DNA from: Pseudomonas pudica
GTDB lineage: Bacteria > Pseudomonadota > Gammaproteobacteria > Pseudomonadales > Pseudomonadaceae
NCBI RefSeq assembly: GCF_015680405.1
Contig: NZ_JADLJS010000001.1
Span: 279,203-343,202, forward strand
DNA length: 64,000 nt
Direction: 5' to 3'
In this document: positions 39,128-47,006 of the stretch, one piece after another
Layout: the number at the start of each line of letters is the position of its first letter
How positions within the stretch are numbered: the first letter of the stretch is position 1
Notes under the pieces: generated by a model
Told to the model about the DNA's origin: nothing
Database searches by the model: none
What the model saw: the letters and a program-made list of their open reading frames with translations, nothing else
Position numbers and translations under genes: made by a program

Positions 39128-41076
39128 GCCGCCCCGCTTTGACCACCCTGCTGGTCGCCAACCGCGGCGAAATCGCCTGCCGGGTGATGCGCACCGCCAA
39201 GGCCATGGGCCTGACCACCGTGGCCGTGCACAGCGCCACCGACCGTGATGCCCGGCACAGCCGCGAAGCCGATATCCGCGTCGACCTCGGCGGCACCAAG
39301 GCTGCCGAAAGCTACCTGCTGGTCGACAAGCTGCTGGCTGCCGCCAAGGCCAGCGGCGCCCAGGCCATCCACCCGGGCTATGGCTTCCTGTCCGAGAACG
39401 CAGGCTTTGCCCGCGCCATCGAAGAGGCCGGGCTGATCTTCCTCGGCCCTCCGGCCAGTGCCATCGACGCCATGGGCAGCAAGTCGGCGGCCAAGGCACT
39501 GATGGAAGCTGCTGGCGTGCCGCTGGTGCCGGGCTACCACGGCGAAGCCCAGGACCTTGACACCTTCCGCGCCGCCGCCGAACGCATCGGCTACCCGGTG
39601 CTGCTCAAGGCCAGCGCCGGCGGCGGAGGCAAGGGCATGAAAGTGGTCGAGGAGGAAAGCCAGTTGGCCGACGCCCTGGCCTCGGCCCAGCGCGAGGCAC
39701 AGTCGTCGTTCGGCGATGCACGCATGCTGGTGGAAAAGTACGTGCTCAAGCCTCGCCACGTGGAAATCCAGGTATTCGCCGACCAGCACGGCAACTGCCT
39801 GTACCTCAACGAGCGTGACTGTTCGATCCAGCGCCGCCACCAGAAGGTGGTGGAAGAAGCCCCTGCGCCAGGCCTTTCACCCGAATTGCGCCGGGCCATG
39901 GGTGAAGCGGCGGTACGCGCGGCCCAGGCCATCGGCTACGTGGGCGCAGGCACCGTGGAATTCCTGCTCGATGCCCGTGGCGAGTTCTTCTTCATGGAAA
40001 TGAACACCCGCCTGCAGGTGGAGCACCCGGTCACCGAGGCCATTACCGGGCTCGACCTGGTGGCCTGGCAGATTCGCGTGGCCTGCGGCGAGGCCCTGCC
40101 GATCACCCAGGAACAGGTGCCGCTGATCGGCCATGCCATCGAAGTGCGCCTGTATGCCGAAGACCCGGCCAACGAATTCCTGCCCGCGACCGGCAAGCTG
40201 GCGCTGTACCGCGAGTCGGCAGTCGGCGAAGGCCGAAGGGTGGACAGCGGGGTCAGCGAAGGTGATGTGGTGTCGCCGTTCTACGACCCGATGCTGGGCA
40301 AGCTGATCGCCTGGGGCGAAGACCGCGAGCAGGCGCGCCTGCGCTTGCTGGCCATGCTCGACGAGTTTGCCATTGGCGGGTTGAAGACCAACATCGCCTT
40401 CCTGCGGCGCATTCTCGCCCACCCGGCGTTTGCTGCAGCGGAGCTGGATACTGGCTTCATTCCGCGTCATCAGGAGGTTTTGCTGCCCGCGCCACAAGCG
40501 CTGCCGGCAGGCTTCTGGGAAGCAGCGGCCGAGGCCTGGCTGCAGGGTCAGGCCGCACATCAGCGGGACGACGACCGCAGTTCGCCATGGGCCGAGCGCA
40601 ACGGCCTGCGCCTTGGCCTGCCGGCGCGCAGCAGCCTGCATCTGGTGAGTGGCGGGCAGGACCAGGCGGTTGCCCTGGAGCGCAGCGCTGCGTCTACCTG
40701 GCAGCTGGTGGGCGAGCAGTTGGTACATGACCAGGCGGGCGTGCGTCGCCAGCATCTGGCGATCCGCCGCGGTGGCACGCTGTACTTGCACTGGGACGGC
40801 GAGATGCATGCCATCGAAGCCTTCGACCCGATTGCCGAGGCCGAGGCCAGCCATAGCCATCAAGGCGGCCTGGGCGCGCCCATGAACGGCAGCATCGTGC
40901 GGGTGCTGGTGGAGCCTGGGCAGGTGGTGGAAGCAGGTACGGCGCTGGTAGTGCTGGAGGCCATGAAGATGGAGCACAGCATTCGCGCGCCGCATGGCGG
41001 CACGGTAAAGGCGTTGTTCTGCCAGGAAGGGGATATGGTCAGCGAAGGGACGGTACTGGTCGATTTGGCAGAGTAA
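39124..41076 (+). CDS. liuD: methylcrotonyl-CoA carboxylase, alpha (biotin carboxylase/BCCP) subunit
   Basis: The 650-residue subunit has a biotin carboxylase N-domain (LLVANRGEIACRVMRTAKAM), ATP-grasp domain (LLKASAGGGGKGMKVVEEES, NERDCSIQRRHQKVVEEAPA), C-domain (MEMNTRLQVEHPVTEAITGL) and a C-terminal biotinyl domain with LEAMKMEHSI, whose Lys is biotinylated. The middle 150 residues form the BT region that binds LiuB. It is last in the coupled liuABCD operon. A GC-rich hairpin with a short T-stretch lies ten bases after the stop. Confidence 0.95.
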   Translation: MSRPALTTLLVANRGEIACRVMRTAKAMGLTTVAVHSATDRDARHSREADIRVDLGGTKAAESYLLVDKLLAAAKASGAQAIHPGYGFLSENAGFARAIEEAGLIFLGPPASAIDAMGSKSAAKALMEAAGVPLVPGYHGEAQDLDTFRAAAERIGYPVLLKASAGGGGKGMKVVEEESQLADALASAQREAQSSFGDARMLVEKYVLKPRHVEIQVFADQHGNCLYLNERDCSIQRRHQKVVEEAPAPGLSPELRRAMGEAAVRAAQAIGYVGAGTVEFLLDARGEFFFMEMNTRLQVEHPVTEAITGLDLVAWQIRVACGEALPITQEQVPLIGHAIEVRLYAEDPANEFLPATGKLALYRESAVGEGRRVDSGVSEGDVVSPFYDPMLGKLIAWGEDREQARLRLLAMLDEFAIGGLKTNIAFLRRILAHPAFAAAELDTGFIPRHQEVLLPAPQALPAGFWEAAAEAWLQGQAAHQRDDDRSSPWAERNGLRLGLPARSSLHLVSGGQDQAVALERSAASTWQLVGEQLVHDQAGVRRQHLAIRRGGTLYLHWDGEMHAIEAFDPIAEAEASHSHQGGLGAPMNGSIVRVLVEPGQVVEAGTALVVLEAMKMEHSIRAPHGGTVKALFCQEGDMVSEGTVLVDLAE

Positions 41077-41085
41077 GCGTCCTGG

Positions 41086-41106
41086 GGGCCGCTTTGCGGC
41101 CCTTTC
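41086..41106 (+). terminator. probable terminator of liuABCD
   Basis: GGGCCGC (41086-41092) pairs with GCGGCCC (41096-41102) around TTT and is followed by a short TTT. The T-tract is weak, so termination may also rely on the adjacent REP pair. Confidence 0.5.
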
Positions 41107-41206
41107 GCGACACAAGGCCGCTCCTACAGGTACGGTGCATGCCCTGAGGTTGGTGCGGTACTTGTGGGAGCGGCCTTGTGTCGCGAAAGGGCTGTGCAGC
41201 AGCCCC
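41101..41206. repeat. inverted REP pair (GCGACACAAGG type)
   Basis: CCTTTCGCGACACAAGGCC with GCTCCTACAGGTA faces TACTTGTGGGAGCGGCC with TTGTGTCGCGAAAGGG, then a GGGCTGTGCAGCAGCCCC hairpin. The inner loop sequence differs from the REPs in the glucan region, so at least two REP subtypes occur in the window. Confidence 0.88.
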
Positions 41207-41212
41207 GGCAAT

Positions 41213-41884
41213 CTAGAAGGAGCCATGCACTCGCACGACCACACCCAGAAACTCGCAGCCTTCCTCACACAACAGCGTCGGGTAGTTGCTGTTGAGTGCC
41301 TTCAGGTACCGTTGCCCACCTTCCTCCGCCAACTCACGGAAAATCGCCGGTTTGCCTGGCTGACGAGCGATAACCAGACGCCCTGGCTCGACATCTACCC
41401 CAGGGTCCACCAACATCCGCATGCCCTGCGGCACACTGCGGCCACTGGCGTCACTCATCGCATCATTCTCGACGGTCAGCCAGAACGCCTTGCCCTGGGC
41501 CAGGTAGTCCGTCTGCTCGAACACACCTGGCTCCGCCCCCTCTGCGATACCTAGCTCATCCCAGCCCAGCACCGGGTAGCGGAAGCACACGATGTATTGC
41601 ATGAGGTCCAGGTCATCATCGGAGTCATCGACCTCGTAAACGCTCGGCTCCCCGTCCTGCCCCTGAATACGCAGCTGCAAGCTGACGCTGTAATGGGGCA
41701 TGCCAATCTCGACGAGCGTGCGATTCATCGACTCGATCTTCGGCTGACGCCGCTTGTTCACCCAATGCCCCACGCTGCCTTGAGACACGCCAACGCGCTC
41801 GGCCAGCTGTTCTTGAGTGAGCCCTAGCTCTTCCATCCGGTTACGGACCAGGGCGATCCATTTATCCATATTCATCGCTGCCAT
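41213..41884 (-). CDS. HTH-XRE / S24 LexA-like repressor with Ala in place of the catalytic Ser
   Basis: This 223-residue protein has an N-terminal helix-turn-helix (ELGLTQEQLAERVGVSQGSV, about 19-38) and a C-terminal S24 fold. In active family members the self-cleavage serine lies in a D-S-M motif. Here the segment reads TVENDAMSDASG, with GCG (Ala142) where the neighbouring paralogue has TCG (Ser). The general-base lysine region (RYLKALNSNYP) is intact. The protein should therefore be unable to cleave itself and may act as a non-inducible repressor or as a dominant partner of the paralogue. The start at 41884 follows AGGAGG closely; ATGs at 41875 and 41869 are alternatives. Confidence 0.88.
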   Translation of the reverse strand: MAAMNMDKWIALVRNRMEELGLTQEQLAERVGVSQGSVGHWVNKRRQPKIESMNRTLVEIGMPHYSVSLQLRIQGQDGEPSVYEVDDSDDDLDLMQYIVCFRYPVLGWDELGIAEGAEPGVFEQTDYLAQGKAFWLTVENDAMSDASGRSVPQGMRMLVDPGVDVEPGRLVIARQPGKPAIFRELAEEGGQRYLKALNSNYPTLLCEEGCEFLGVVVRVHGSF

Positions 41885-41930
41885 GAGCCTCCTGCAAAGG
41901 CGTGCGTCACGATCAAACCCGACGCGACCG

Positions 41931-41978
41931 CTGTAGGAGCGGCCTTGTGTCGCGACAGGGCTGCACAGCAGCCCCCGG
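41931..41978. repeat. single REP copy downstream of the second S24 gene
   Basis: CTGTAGGAGCGGCCTTGTGT, CGCGACAGGG and GCTGCACAGCAGCCCCC lie just 3' of the second repressor gene. The sequence is nearly identical to that 3' of the first repressor (41165-41208), showing the REP was copied with the gene. Confidence 0.8.
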
Positions 41979-41982
41979 CAAG

Positions 41983-42636
41983 CTAGAAAACCTCGTGCCC
42001 CCGCACGACCACGCCCAGAAACTCGCAGCCTTCTTCACACAGGACTGTCGGATAGCGCGTATTCAGCGGCTTGAGCATCTTGTCTCCGCCCTCCTCGACC
42101 AACTGCCGCAATACTGCCGGCCGCCCGGGCTGCCGCGCGATTACCAACCTCCCTGGTTCTGCGGGCAGGCCGGTATCCACCAGCACACGCATGCCCTCAG
42201 GCACGCTCTTGCCGCTGGCGGCATTCATCGAGTCGTTTTCCACCACCAACCAGAATGCATTGCCTGCGGGCATATAGTCCGTCTGTTCGTGGGCCTTGCT
42301 TGCCTCTGGCAAAGGCCCCTGCAAGTCAGCCCAACTCAGCACCGGGAAGCGAAAGCTCGCATACAGCAGCGCTTCGGCCGAAACCGGCTGTTCAGCCGCA
42401 TAGTGACCAGGCGATTCGCGCACGATATCGCGCTCCACCACCATCACTTGGGCTTCCAGAAACACCAGCCCAAGTTTTTCGAGCTTTTCGTTGATGGTTT
42501 CCAGCGTCGGCCGCCGCGTGCCACGCAGCCAATGCCCCACGCCCCCCTGAGTCATGCCCAGGCGTTCGGCCAGCTTCAGTTGGCTGAGATTGTGTTCGCG
42601 CTTGTAGCGCTTGAGAAATGCGTTCCAGTTTTCCAT
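41983..42636 (-). CDS. HTH-XRE / S24 LexA-like repressor with intact Ser/Lys dyad
   Basis: The 217-residue paralogue of the neighbouring gene has a helix-turn-helix HNLSQLKLAERLGMTQGGVG and an S24 domain with VVENDSMNAASGKSVPEG (catalytic Ser) and DKMLKPLNTRYPTVL (Lys). The C-terminal 70 residues are almost identical to the other copy (LVIARQPGRPAVLRQLVEEG, LCEEGCEFLGVVV). It is probably a RecA-responsive or self-cleaving repressor. I begin at MENWNAFLKRYKREHN (42636), although no strong ribosome-binding site is visible; the frame extends to 42672. AATAC/GTATT repeats just upstream are likely operators. It diverges from a DUF6124 gene. Confidence 0.87.
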   Translation of the reverse strand: MENWNAFLKRYKREHNLSQLKLAERLGMTQGGVGHWLRGTRRPTLETINEKLEKLGLVFLEAQVMVVERDIVRESPGHYAAEQPVSAEALLYASFRFPVLSWADLQGPLPEASKAHEQTDYMPAGNAFWLVVENDSMNAASGKSVPEGMRVLVDTGLPAEPGRLVIARQPGRPAVLRQLVEEGGDKMLKPLNTRYPTVLCEEGCEFLGVVVRGHEVF

Positions 42637-42646
42637 GAGCGGCAAC

Positions 42647-42723
42647 AATACGGACTGTATTACTCGCAGCAATACACAATCTGAATTATTTATTTTTAGA
42701 TAGTTAGTACAGACTGACCTATC
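42647..42723. promoter_or_regulatory. operator-like repeats in the S24/DUF6124 divergent region
   Basis: AATAC-GGACT-GTATT (42647-42661) is followed by another AATAC at 42671. An imperfect palindrome GATAGTTAGT-ACAG-ACTGACCTATC spans 42699-42723. Such clusters next to an HTH-XRE/S24 gene suggest autoregulation and control of the divergent DUF6124 gene. Confidence 0.45.
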
Positions 42724-42766
42724 CTGTGATTCCCGCGTGTTTGAAGGGAAATCAGAAGGTATCGCG

Positions 42767-43078
42767 ATGAAACATCCGAAAAACGACGAAACAGATCTCG
42801 ACAGCGAAGCCGCCCGCCGCGCTCTCGACTACTACCTCAACCCCAACCCGCCGCGTCCCACTCTGGACAACAAGATCTGGACCCTGCACGAGGGCGTAAC
42901 CACCGACCAGGCCCAGGAGCACGCCATCGCTCTGCTGCGCTGCGCCGCCGCCACCGCACAGGAAACCGCCACCCACCAGCAGGGCAGCCAGCGCGAGCTG
43001 ACCTTCGCCCTGATGCACATGATGGACATGGCCCGCGCACTGCTGGAGCACAAACGCACCGGGAAACCGGGTTTGTAG
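42767..43078 (+). CDS. DUF6124 family protein
   Basis: This 103-residue soluble protein begins MKHPKNDETDLDSEAARRAL and continues DYYLNPNPPRPTLDN, followed by an all-helical domain (ALLRCAAATAQETATHQQGS, LTFALMHMMDMARALLEH). This matches a small Pseudomonas-restricted family that I recall as DUF6124; its function is unknown and its members occur in several copies per genome. AAGG lies upstream of the ATG at 42767. It diverges from the S24 repressor with an intact catalytic dyad and may be its target. Confidence 0.75.
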   Translation: MKHPKNDETDLDSEAARRALDYYLNPNPPRPTLDNKIWTLHEGVTTDQAQEHAIALLRCAAATAQETATHQQGSQRELTFALMHMMDMARALLEHKRTGKPGL

Positions 43079-43188
43079 ACACGAAAAGAAGGGAGAGAAC
43101 GTGATGGCCGGGTAACGGCAAAGGCCCCGATTGCCGGGACAAGGAAGCGCATCGGTAAAACTTTTTTACCGGATTAGCGAAAATTCAT

Positions 43189-43220
43189 TTGACTGGCAAA
43201 TGATAACGATTATTATTGCA
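43189..43220 (+). promoter_or_regulatory. Fur-controlled promoter of the PrrF sRNA
   Basis: TTGACT (43189-43194), 16 bases, then TATTAT (43211-43216) form a good sigma-70 promoter. GATAACGATTATTATTGCA (43202-43220) matches 13 of 19 positions of the Fur consensus and covers the -10, so Fur-Fe would block transcription. Confidence 0.8.
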
Positions 43221-43221
43221 C

Positions 43222-43333
43222 TCAGCTGATCGCAAGATCTGCTGGATAACCTGGAGCTTAGGTCGCTCTCAGATTATCTCCTCATCAGGCTAATCACGGT
43301 TTTTGACCCGGCTTTTTGCTGGGTCTTTTTTTT
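43222..43333 (+). ncRNA. prrF: PrrF iron-responsive small RNA
   Basis: About 112 bases run from just after the Fur-controlled promoter to a strong terminator. The segment AGATTATCTCCTCATCAGGC at 43271-43290 is the highly conserved PrrF core that pairs with mRNAs of iron-containing proteins such as SodB. A hairpin GAGC-TTAGGTC-GCTC precedes it and TAATCACGGTTTTTGACCCGGC follows, all as in known PrrF RNAs. When iron is scarce and Fur leaves, PrrF is expected to repress non-essential iron proteins together with Hfq. It is a single copy here, unlike the tandem pair of P. aeruginosa. The 5' end is estimated from the -10 box. Confidence 0.9.
43305..43333 (+). terminator. Rho-independent terminator of prrF
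   Basis: GACCCGGC (43305-43312) pairs with GCTGGGTC (43318-43325) with one G-T pair around TTTTT, followed by eight T residues. Confidence 0.92.
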
Positions 43334-43516
43334 GGCTCTTCAGGCTAATGAAGATCGTGATGGCGCGCATGATAGCAAAAGGGTTTCAGGGCGTGAACGC
43401 TCATTACAAAACTTTGCGGAATCAGCACTTGAGAATCAATCTCGTTTCACCTACGCTGATCACGCATCACGGAAGATGCCCCCATCCCTCCCCCTCCATA
43501 GAGCAAGGAGCTGTCC

Positions 43517-44032
43517 ATGAGCCGTCTGCTGCTGCCCCTTGAGCACCCAACCCCTGCTGCCGAACATCATGCCGACGACGCCCTGCTGCACGCCCTGAAA
43601 CGCCTGCCACGGCGTGTGCAACAAGTATTCCTGCTCAACCGCCTCGACCAACTGGACTTCGCCAGCATCGCCGCCCGCCTCGACCTGCCATTGGCGAGTA
43701 TCGAGCGGCACATGGACCAGGCACTGCAGGCCGGCCGCTCGCGCCGGGATGTGCTGGCGAGTGTTGCCGGGCAATGGTACGTGCGCTTGCAGAGCCCACA
43801 GGTAACGGCCTGCGAGCGGATTGATTTTCGCCGTTGGCTGGATGCGGACATGGCGAATCTGCAGGCGTTCCATGACACGGAACTGCACTGGCGCAGCCTG
43901 TTGGCACCGGCACGGCAACTGGGCCAGGACGGCTGGTACCAGCAAGGTCGGGCGGCGCTGTCGTTGGGCGGCTGTTCAGTTGCGGTCGGGCTTGGCGTGG
44001 CGGTGTTGGTGCTGTTCGGTATCTGGGCCTGA
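43517..44032 (+). CDS. hybrid protein: sigma-70 region 4-like + FecR N-terminal (DUF4880) + transmembrane segment
   Basis: This 171-residue protein joins pieces usually encoded by two genes. Residues 22-75 (LLHALKRLPRRVQQVFLLNR, then FASIAARLDLPLASIERHMD) are an ECF sigma region 4 helix-turn-helix. Residues about 80-127 (VAGQWYVRLQSPQVTACERI, FRRWLDADMANLQAFHDTEL) match the DUF4880 anti-sigma domain of FecR/FpvR regulators. Residues 148-170 form a membrane helix, after which the protein stops, with no periplasmic sensor. Sigma region 2 is also absent. It may be a membrane-tethered regulator of another ECF system or a fused remnant. AAGGAG supports the start. It lies just downstream of the PrrF gene, fitting an iron theme. 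Confidence 0.8.
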   Translation: MSRLLLPLEHPTPAAEHHADDALLHALKRLPRRVQQVFLLNRLDQLDFASIAARLDLPLASIERHMDQALQAGRSRRDVLASVAGQWYVRLQSPQVTACERIDFRRWLDADMANLQAFHDTELHWRSLLAPARQLGQDGWYQQGRAALSLGGCSVAVGLGVAVLVLFGIWA

Positions 44033-44085
44033 TCAACACCTCAGCTACGCCGTAATCGCTTTCAACGAGGATGGCTCGTTTGCTA

Positions 44086-45282
44086 TCAAGTTCGAGTGCT
44101 GGTCAGCGTTTCCGTCAGGCATGCAAGCAGTAGCCATCCGCACAAGCTGGCACCCAGGAACAGCAGCCCCAGGCTCATCGGCAACGCGCTTTCGACGCCA
44201 GCAACCAGACTGCCAGCCAGACCACCACCTGCGAACAACAATGTCGTATTGAGCGACGCAGCCGCACCGGCCTGCTGCGGGTAACGCGCCAAGGCCTGGG
44301 TCGTTGCAGCCGGACGCACCAGCGTTGTCCCGGTCGTGCAGATGATCATCGGCAGCAGCAGCCCCGCCACCGTCAATCCCGCTACCTGTTCCCAGATCAC
44401 CAGTGTGATGCCCCCGACAGCAATGAGCAGGAATCCCGTCTTGATCTGAAACTGCGGGGTTACGCGATTGTTCAAGTAGGTCGCGGTTGCTCCGCCAGCG
44501 ATATACGCAAGCCCATAGGCAATAAATACCACCGAGAATTGATAGGGCGTCAGCCCAAGGCTGTCCATCAACGCCAATGGCGCGACAACGATGAAGGAAA
44601 AATGGCAGGCAAACGCGAGGCTGGATAGCAGGGAGTGCGCAAGATAGGTCGTATCACGCAGCATGACCCAATAGCTGCGCATGCCCGAACTACGGCCTCG
44701 CGATGCAGGCGTGTCCTGCAGCAATGCATATGACAGGCATGAAACGATCACGGCTATGAAAGCGAATACCGTAAAGCTGCCTTTCCAGCCAAAGGATTGT
44801 TGGAGAAAAGCGCCTGCGACCGGTGACAACGAAATGAACAGCCCACTTGCGCTGGTCAGCAGGATCCGCATGGCATTGCGCTGTTTACCACTGTACAGAT
44901 CCTGCACAAGCGCCTGGCCCAGCACGAAACTCCCGCACCCCACGGCCTGCAGCAAACGGAACGCCAAGAACGTCTCATAGCGGGTTGAAAATACACAACC
45001 CACCGCCCCTGCAATGGACACACCCAGCCCAGCGAGCAACAACCGCTTGCGCCCCATACCATCCGACAATGGCCCGATCACCAGTTGCGCCAAGGCAACA
45101 CCAAACGCAAAGAAGCTCACCGAGTAGGCTATCTGCTGTGACTCGACGTGAAACTCGTCTGCGAGCGCCGGGAATGATGGCAGGATTACATCCAGCGGGA
45201 ATACACCCAATAGACACAACAGAATCAACAAGGCCGAGCACAGATAGCTATTGAGTGACCCCAAGGGCCCGGAAATAGTCAC
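44086..45282 (-). CDS. Bcr/CflA-type MFS drug exporter
   Basis: This 398-residue protein has 12 predicted membrane helices. It shows PLDVILPSFPALADEFHVES near the N-terminus, the DHA1 loop GPLSDGMGRKRLLLAGLGVS and FRLLQAVGCGSFVLGQALVQ, all typical of the Bcr/CflA branch exporting small drugs and dipeptides. I choose the GTG at 45282, which has AGGGAG six bases upstream and places the first helix near the N-terminus. The open frame continues to 45480 but that part looks non-coding. No regulator gene adjoins it. Confidence 0.85.
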   Translation of the reverse strand: MTISGPLGSLNSYLCSALLILLCLLGVFPLDVILPSFPALADEFHVESQQIAYSVSFFAFGVALAQLVIGPLSDGMGRKRLLLAGLGVSIAGAVGCVFSTRYETFLAFRLLQAVGCGSFVLGQALVQDLYSGKQRNAMRILLTSASGLFISLSPVAGAFLQQSFGWKGSFTVFAFIAVIVSCLSYALLQDTPASRGRSSGMRSYWVMLRDTTYLAHSLLSSLAFACHFSFIVVAPLALMDSLGLTPYQFSVVFIAYGLAYIAGGATATYLNNRVTPQFQIKTGFLLIAVGGITLVIWEQVAGLTVAGLLLPMIICTTGTTLVRPAATTQALARYPQQAGAAASLNTTLLFAGGGLAGSLVAGVESALPMSLGLLFLGASLCGWLLLACLTETLTSTRT

Positions 45283-45511
45283 TGGAATCTCCCTGAAAGC
45301 GCCGAGCCCTGATGGTAGCGATACCCTGAAGATGTACAACCCGGACCGGGCAGCGAAACCTCCGATGGAGTTGTAGGACCTTTCCCTATCACTTATTACC
45401 GATGAGGTCTGATGCCATATAGCTTTCTGCTGACTGGACAGCGAGCGCCCAGCGACGTCTCGGGATTCGGATCCTGACACTGTCGCCGGGCAAGCCCTTC
45501 CAGAAAACCGC

Positions 45512-45922
45512 TTAGCCTTCCAGCCCTTTCTTCAGCGCCGCCAGGCCGTCTTCATAGATGCCAGCGAACAACGCAGTTGCCTCAGCATCGCTGATACCCA
45601 CCGGCACGAACGACCCGGACCATTCCACACGAGACCCGCTACCTTCAGCCACCACGCGCAGGGTCGACTGGTAGTCACGCACCGGCGCCGGGCCCGTGAG
45701 GATGGTGTAGCTGTAGCTGCGGCCGGCTTCGTTGAAGTCCAGCAGGCGCTCGATGATGGTGTCGCCTGCCGCGCTCTTCAGGGTTCGAACGCGGCCGCCT
45801 TCGCTCAGGGTGCTTTCGGGAATGAACGGCAGCCAGTCAGGCAGCGCGTCGAAACCGCCGATCAGTTGCCAAACGCGGTTGGCATCGGTTGCCAGGGTGA
45901 TGGAAGCTTGTGCAGTTGCCAT
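45512..45922 (-). CDS. SRPBCC (START-like) family protein
   Basis: The 136-residue protein begins MATAQASITLATDANRVWQL and has the polyketide-cyclase/Bet v1-like fold pattern: alternating strands with LIGGFDALPDWLPFIPESTL, RVRTLKSAAGDTIIERLLDF, YSYTILTGPAPVRDYQSTLR and a long C-terminal helix FAGIYEDGLAALKKGLEG. Such proteins bind hydrophobic ligands. GAGGAG before the ATG at 45922 fixes the start. It is 73 bases downstream of the aldo-keto reductase on the same strand and may be co-transcribed. No specific ligand can be inferred. Confidence 0.8.
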   Translation of the reverse strand: MATAQASITLATDANRVWQLIGGFDALPDWLPFIPESTLSEGGRVRTLKSAAGDTIIERLLDFNEAGRSYSYTILTGPAPVRDYQSTLRVVAEGSGSRVEWSGSFVPVGISDAEATALFAGIYEDGLAALKKGLEG

Positions 45923-45995
45923 GGTGATTCTCCTCGGGGCGTGGCCCCATAGATTCGGGGTAGACAGGGCCGCAATGCGGCCCTGCAAGATCGGT

Positions 45996-47006
45996 TCAAA
46001 CAGCAGGTACCGGAGCCTGGGCGTTGATCAGCCCTTGCTGGCGCAGGTCGTTCCAGAAGGCCATCGGAATCACCTTGCTCAGGGCAGCGAGGTCTTCGTT
46101 GGCGTGCGCCGGGCGGGTGGAGCCCGGGATCACCGAGGCCACGGCCGGGTGAGCCAGGGCGAACTGCAGGGCCGCCGCCTTCACATCCACGCCATGGGCA
46201 CGGGCCACGGCACGGATGCGCTCGAGCTTGGCCAGCACCGGCTGGGTGGCTTTCTGGTACTCGAAGTGCTCGCCGCCGGCAGTAACACCCGAGCTGTACG
46301 GGCCACCCACGACAATGCCGACACCCTGCTCCACCGCTTGCGGCATGACGCGTTGCAGTGCGCGGTCGTGGTCCAGCAGCGAGTATCGGCCGGCCAGCAG
46401 GAAGCCGTCCGGACGGGCTTCTTCCAGGTCGAGGGTCAGCTCGATCGGCTCGACGCGGTTCACACCCAGGCCCCAGGCCTTGATCACACCTTCTTCACGC
46501 AGACGGGTCAGTACGCGGAAGGCACCAGTACGGGCGACTTCGAACTGGCTCAGCCATTCGTCACCGTAGAAGTCCTGGGCGATGTCGTGGATCCAGACGA
46601 TGTCCAGGCGGTCGGTCTTCAGGCGGCGCAGGCTGTCTTCGATCGAGCGCAGGGTGGCGTCGGCGCTGTAGTCGTTGACGATGCGGTTGCGGTTGCCGTG
46701 CTCGAACAGGCCGCTTTTTTCGCCCAGTTCACGGGCCGCCGGGTCTTCCAGTTCGTCGAGGATGATGCGACCAACCTTGGTGCTGAGCACGTACTCGTCA
46801 CGTGGGCGACCGACCAGGGCATTGCCCAGGCGGCTTTCGGAGAGGCCGGCACCGTAGAAAGGCGCGCTGTCGAAGTAGCGCACACCGTTGTTCCAGGCTG
46901 CATCGACGGTAGCCTGTACTTCGTCTTCAGGCACGTTGCGGAACATGTTGCCCAGTGGGGCGGTACCGAAGCCCAGCGGGTTGGCGATAAGGGATTTGAG
47001 GTTCAT
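45996..47006 (-). CDS. aldo/keto reductase
   Basis: This 336-residue NAD(P)H-dependent oxidoreductase has the TIM-barrel aldo-keto reductase pattern: LGFGTAPLGNMF, NGVRYFDSAPFYGAGLSESR (catalytic Asp and Tyr), EYVLSTKVGRIILDELEDPA (catalytic Lys), DRLDIVWIHDIAQDFY (His region) and KAWGLGVNRVEPIELTL. The long insert after the lysine motif and the RYSLLDHDRALQRVMPQA segment point to the D-threo-aldose 1-dehydrogenase / pyridoxal 4-dehydrogenase branch. The start at 47006 (MNLKSLIANP) follows AGGA. The natural substrate is unknown; an aldose is plausible. Confidence 0.85.
   Translation of the reverse strand: MNLKSLIANPLGFGTAPLGNMFRNVPEDEVQATVDAAWNNGVRYFDSAPFYGAGLSESRLGNALVGRPRDEYVLSTKVGRIILDELEDPAARELGEKSGLFEHGNRNRIVNDYSADATLRSIEDSLRRLKTDRLDIVWIHDIAQDFYGDEWLSQFEVARTGAFRVLTRLREEGVIKAWGLGVNRVEPIELTLDLEEARPDGFLLAGRYSLLDHDRALQRVMPQAVEQGVGIVVGGPYSSGVTAGGEHFEYQKATQPVLAKLERIRAVARAHGVDVKAAALQFALAHPAVASVIPGSTRPAHANEDLAALSKVIPMAFWNDLRQQGLINAQAPVPAV

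Noticed and set aside
41101..41978. CRISPR-like array from repeated GCGACACAAGG units
   Set aside because: There are only three copies, in inverted orientation with hairpin symmetry and no regular spacers; these are REP elements and no cas genes are near.
43303..43542. 79-codon plus-strand ORF downstream of prrF
   Set aside because: It begins inside the prrF terminator, has no ribosome-binding site and overlaps the next gene's start out of frame.
44086..45480. Longer 464-residue form of the Bcr/CflA exporter
   Set aside because: The first 66 residues have no coding character or ribosome-binding site, whereas GTG at 45282 has AGGGAG and gives the normal family length.
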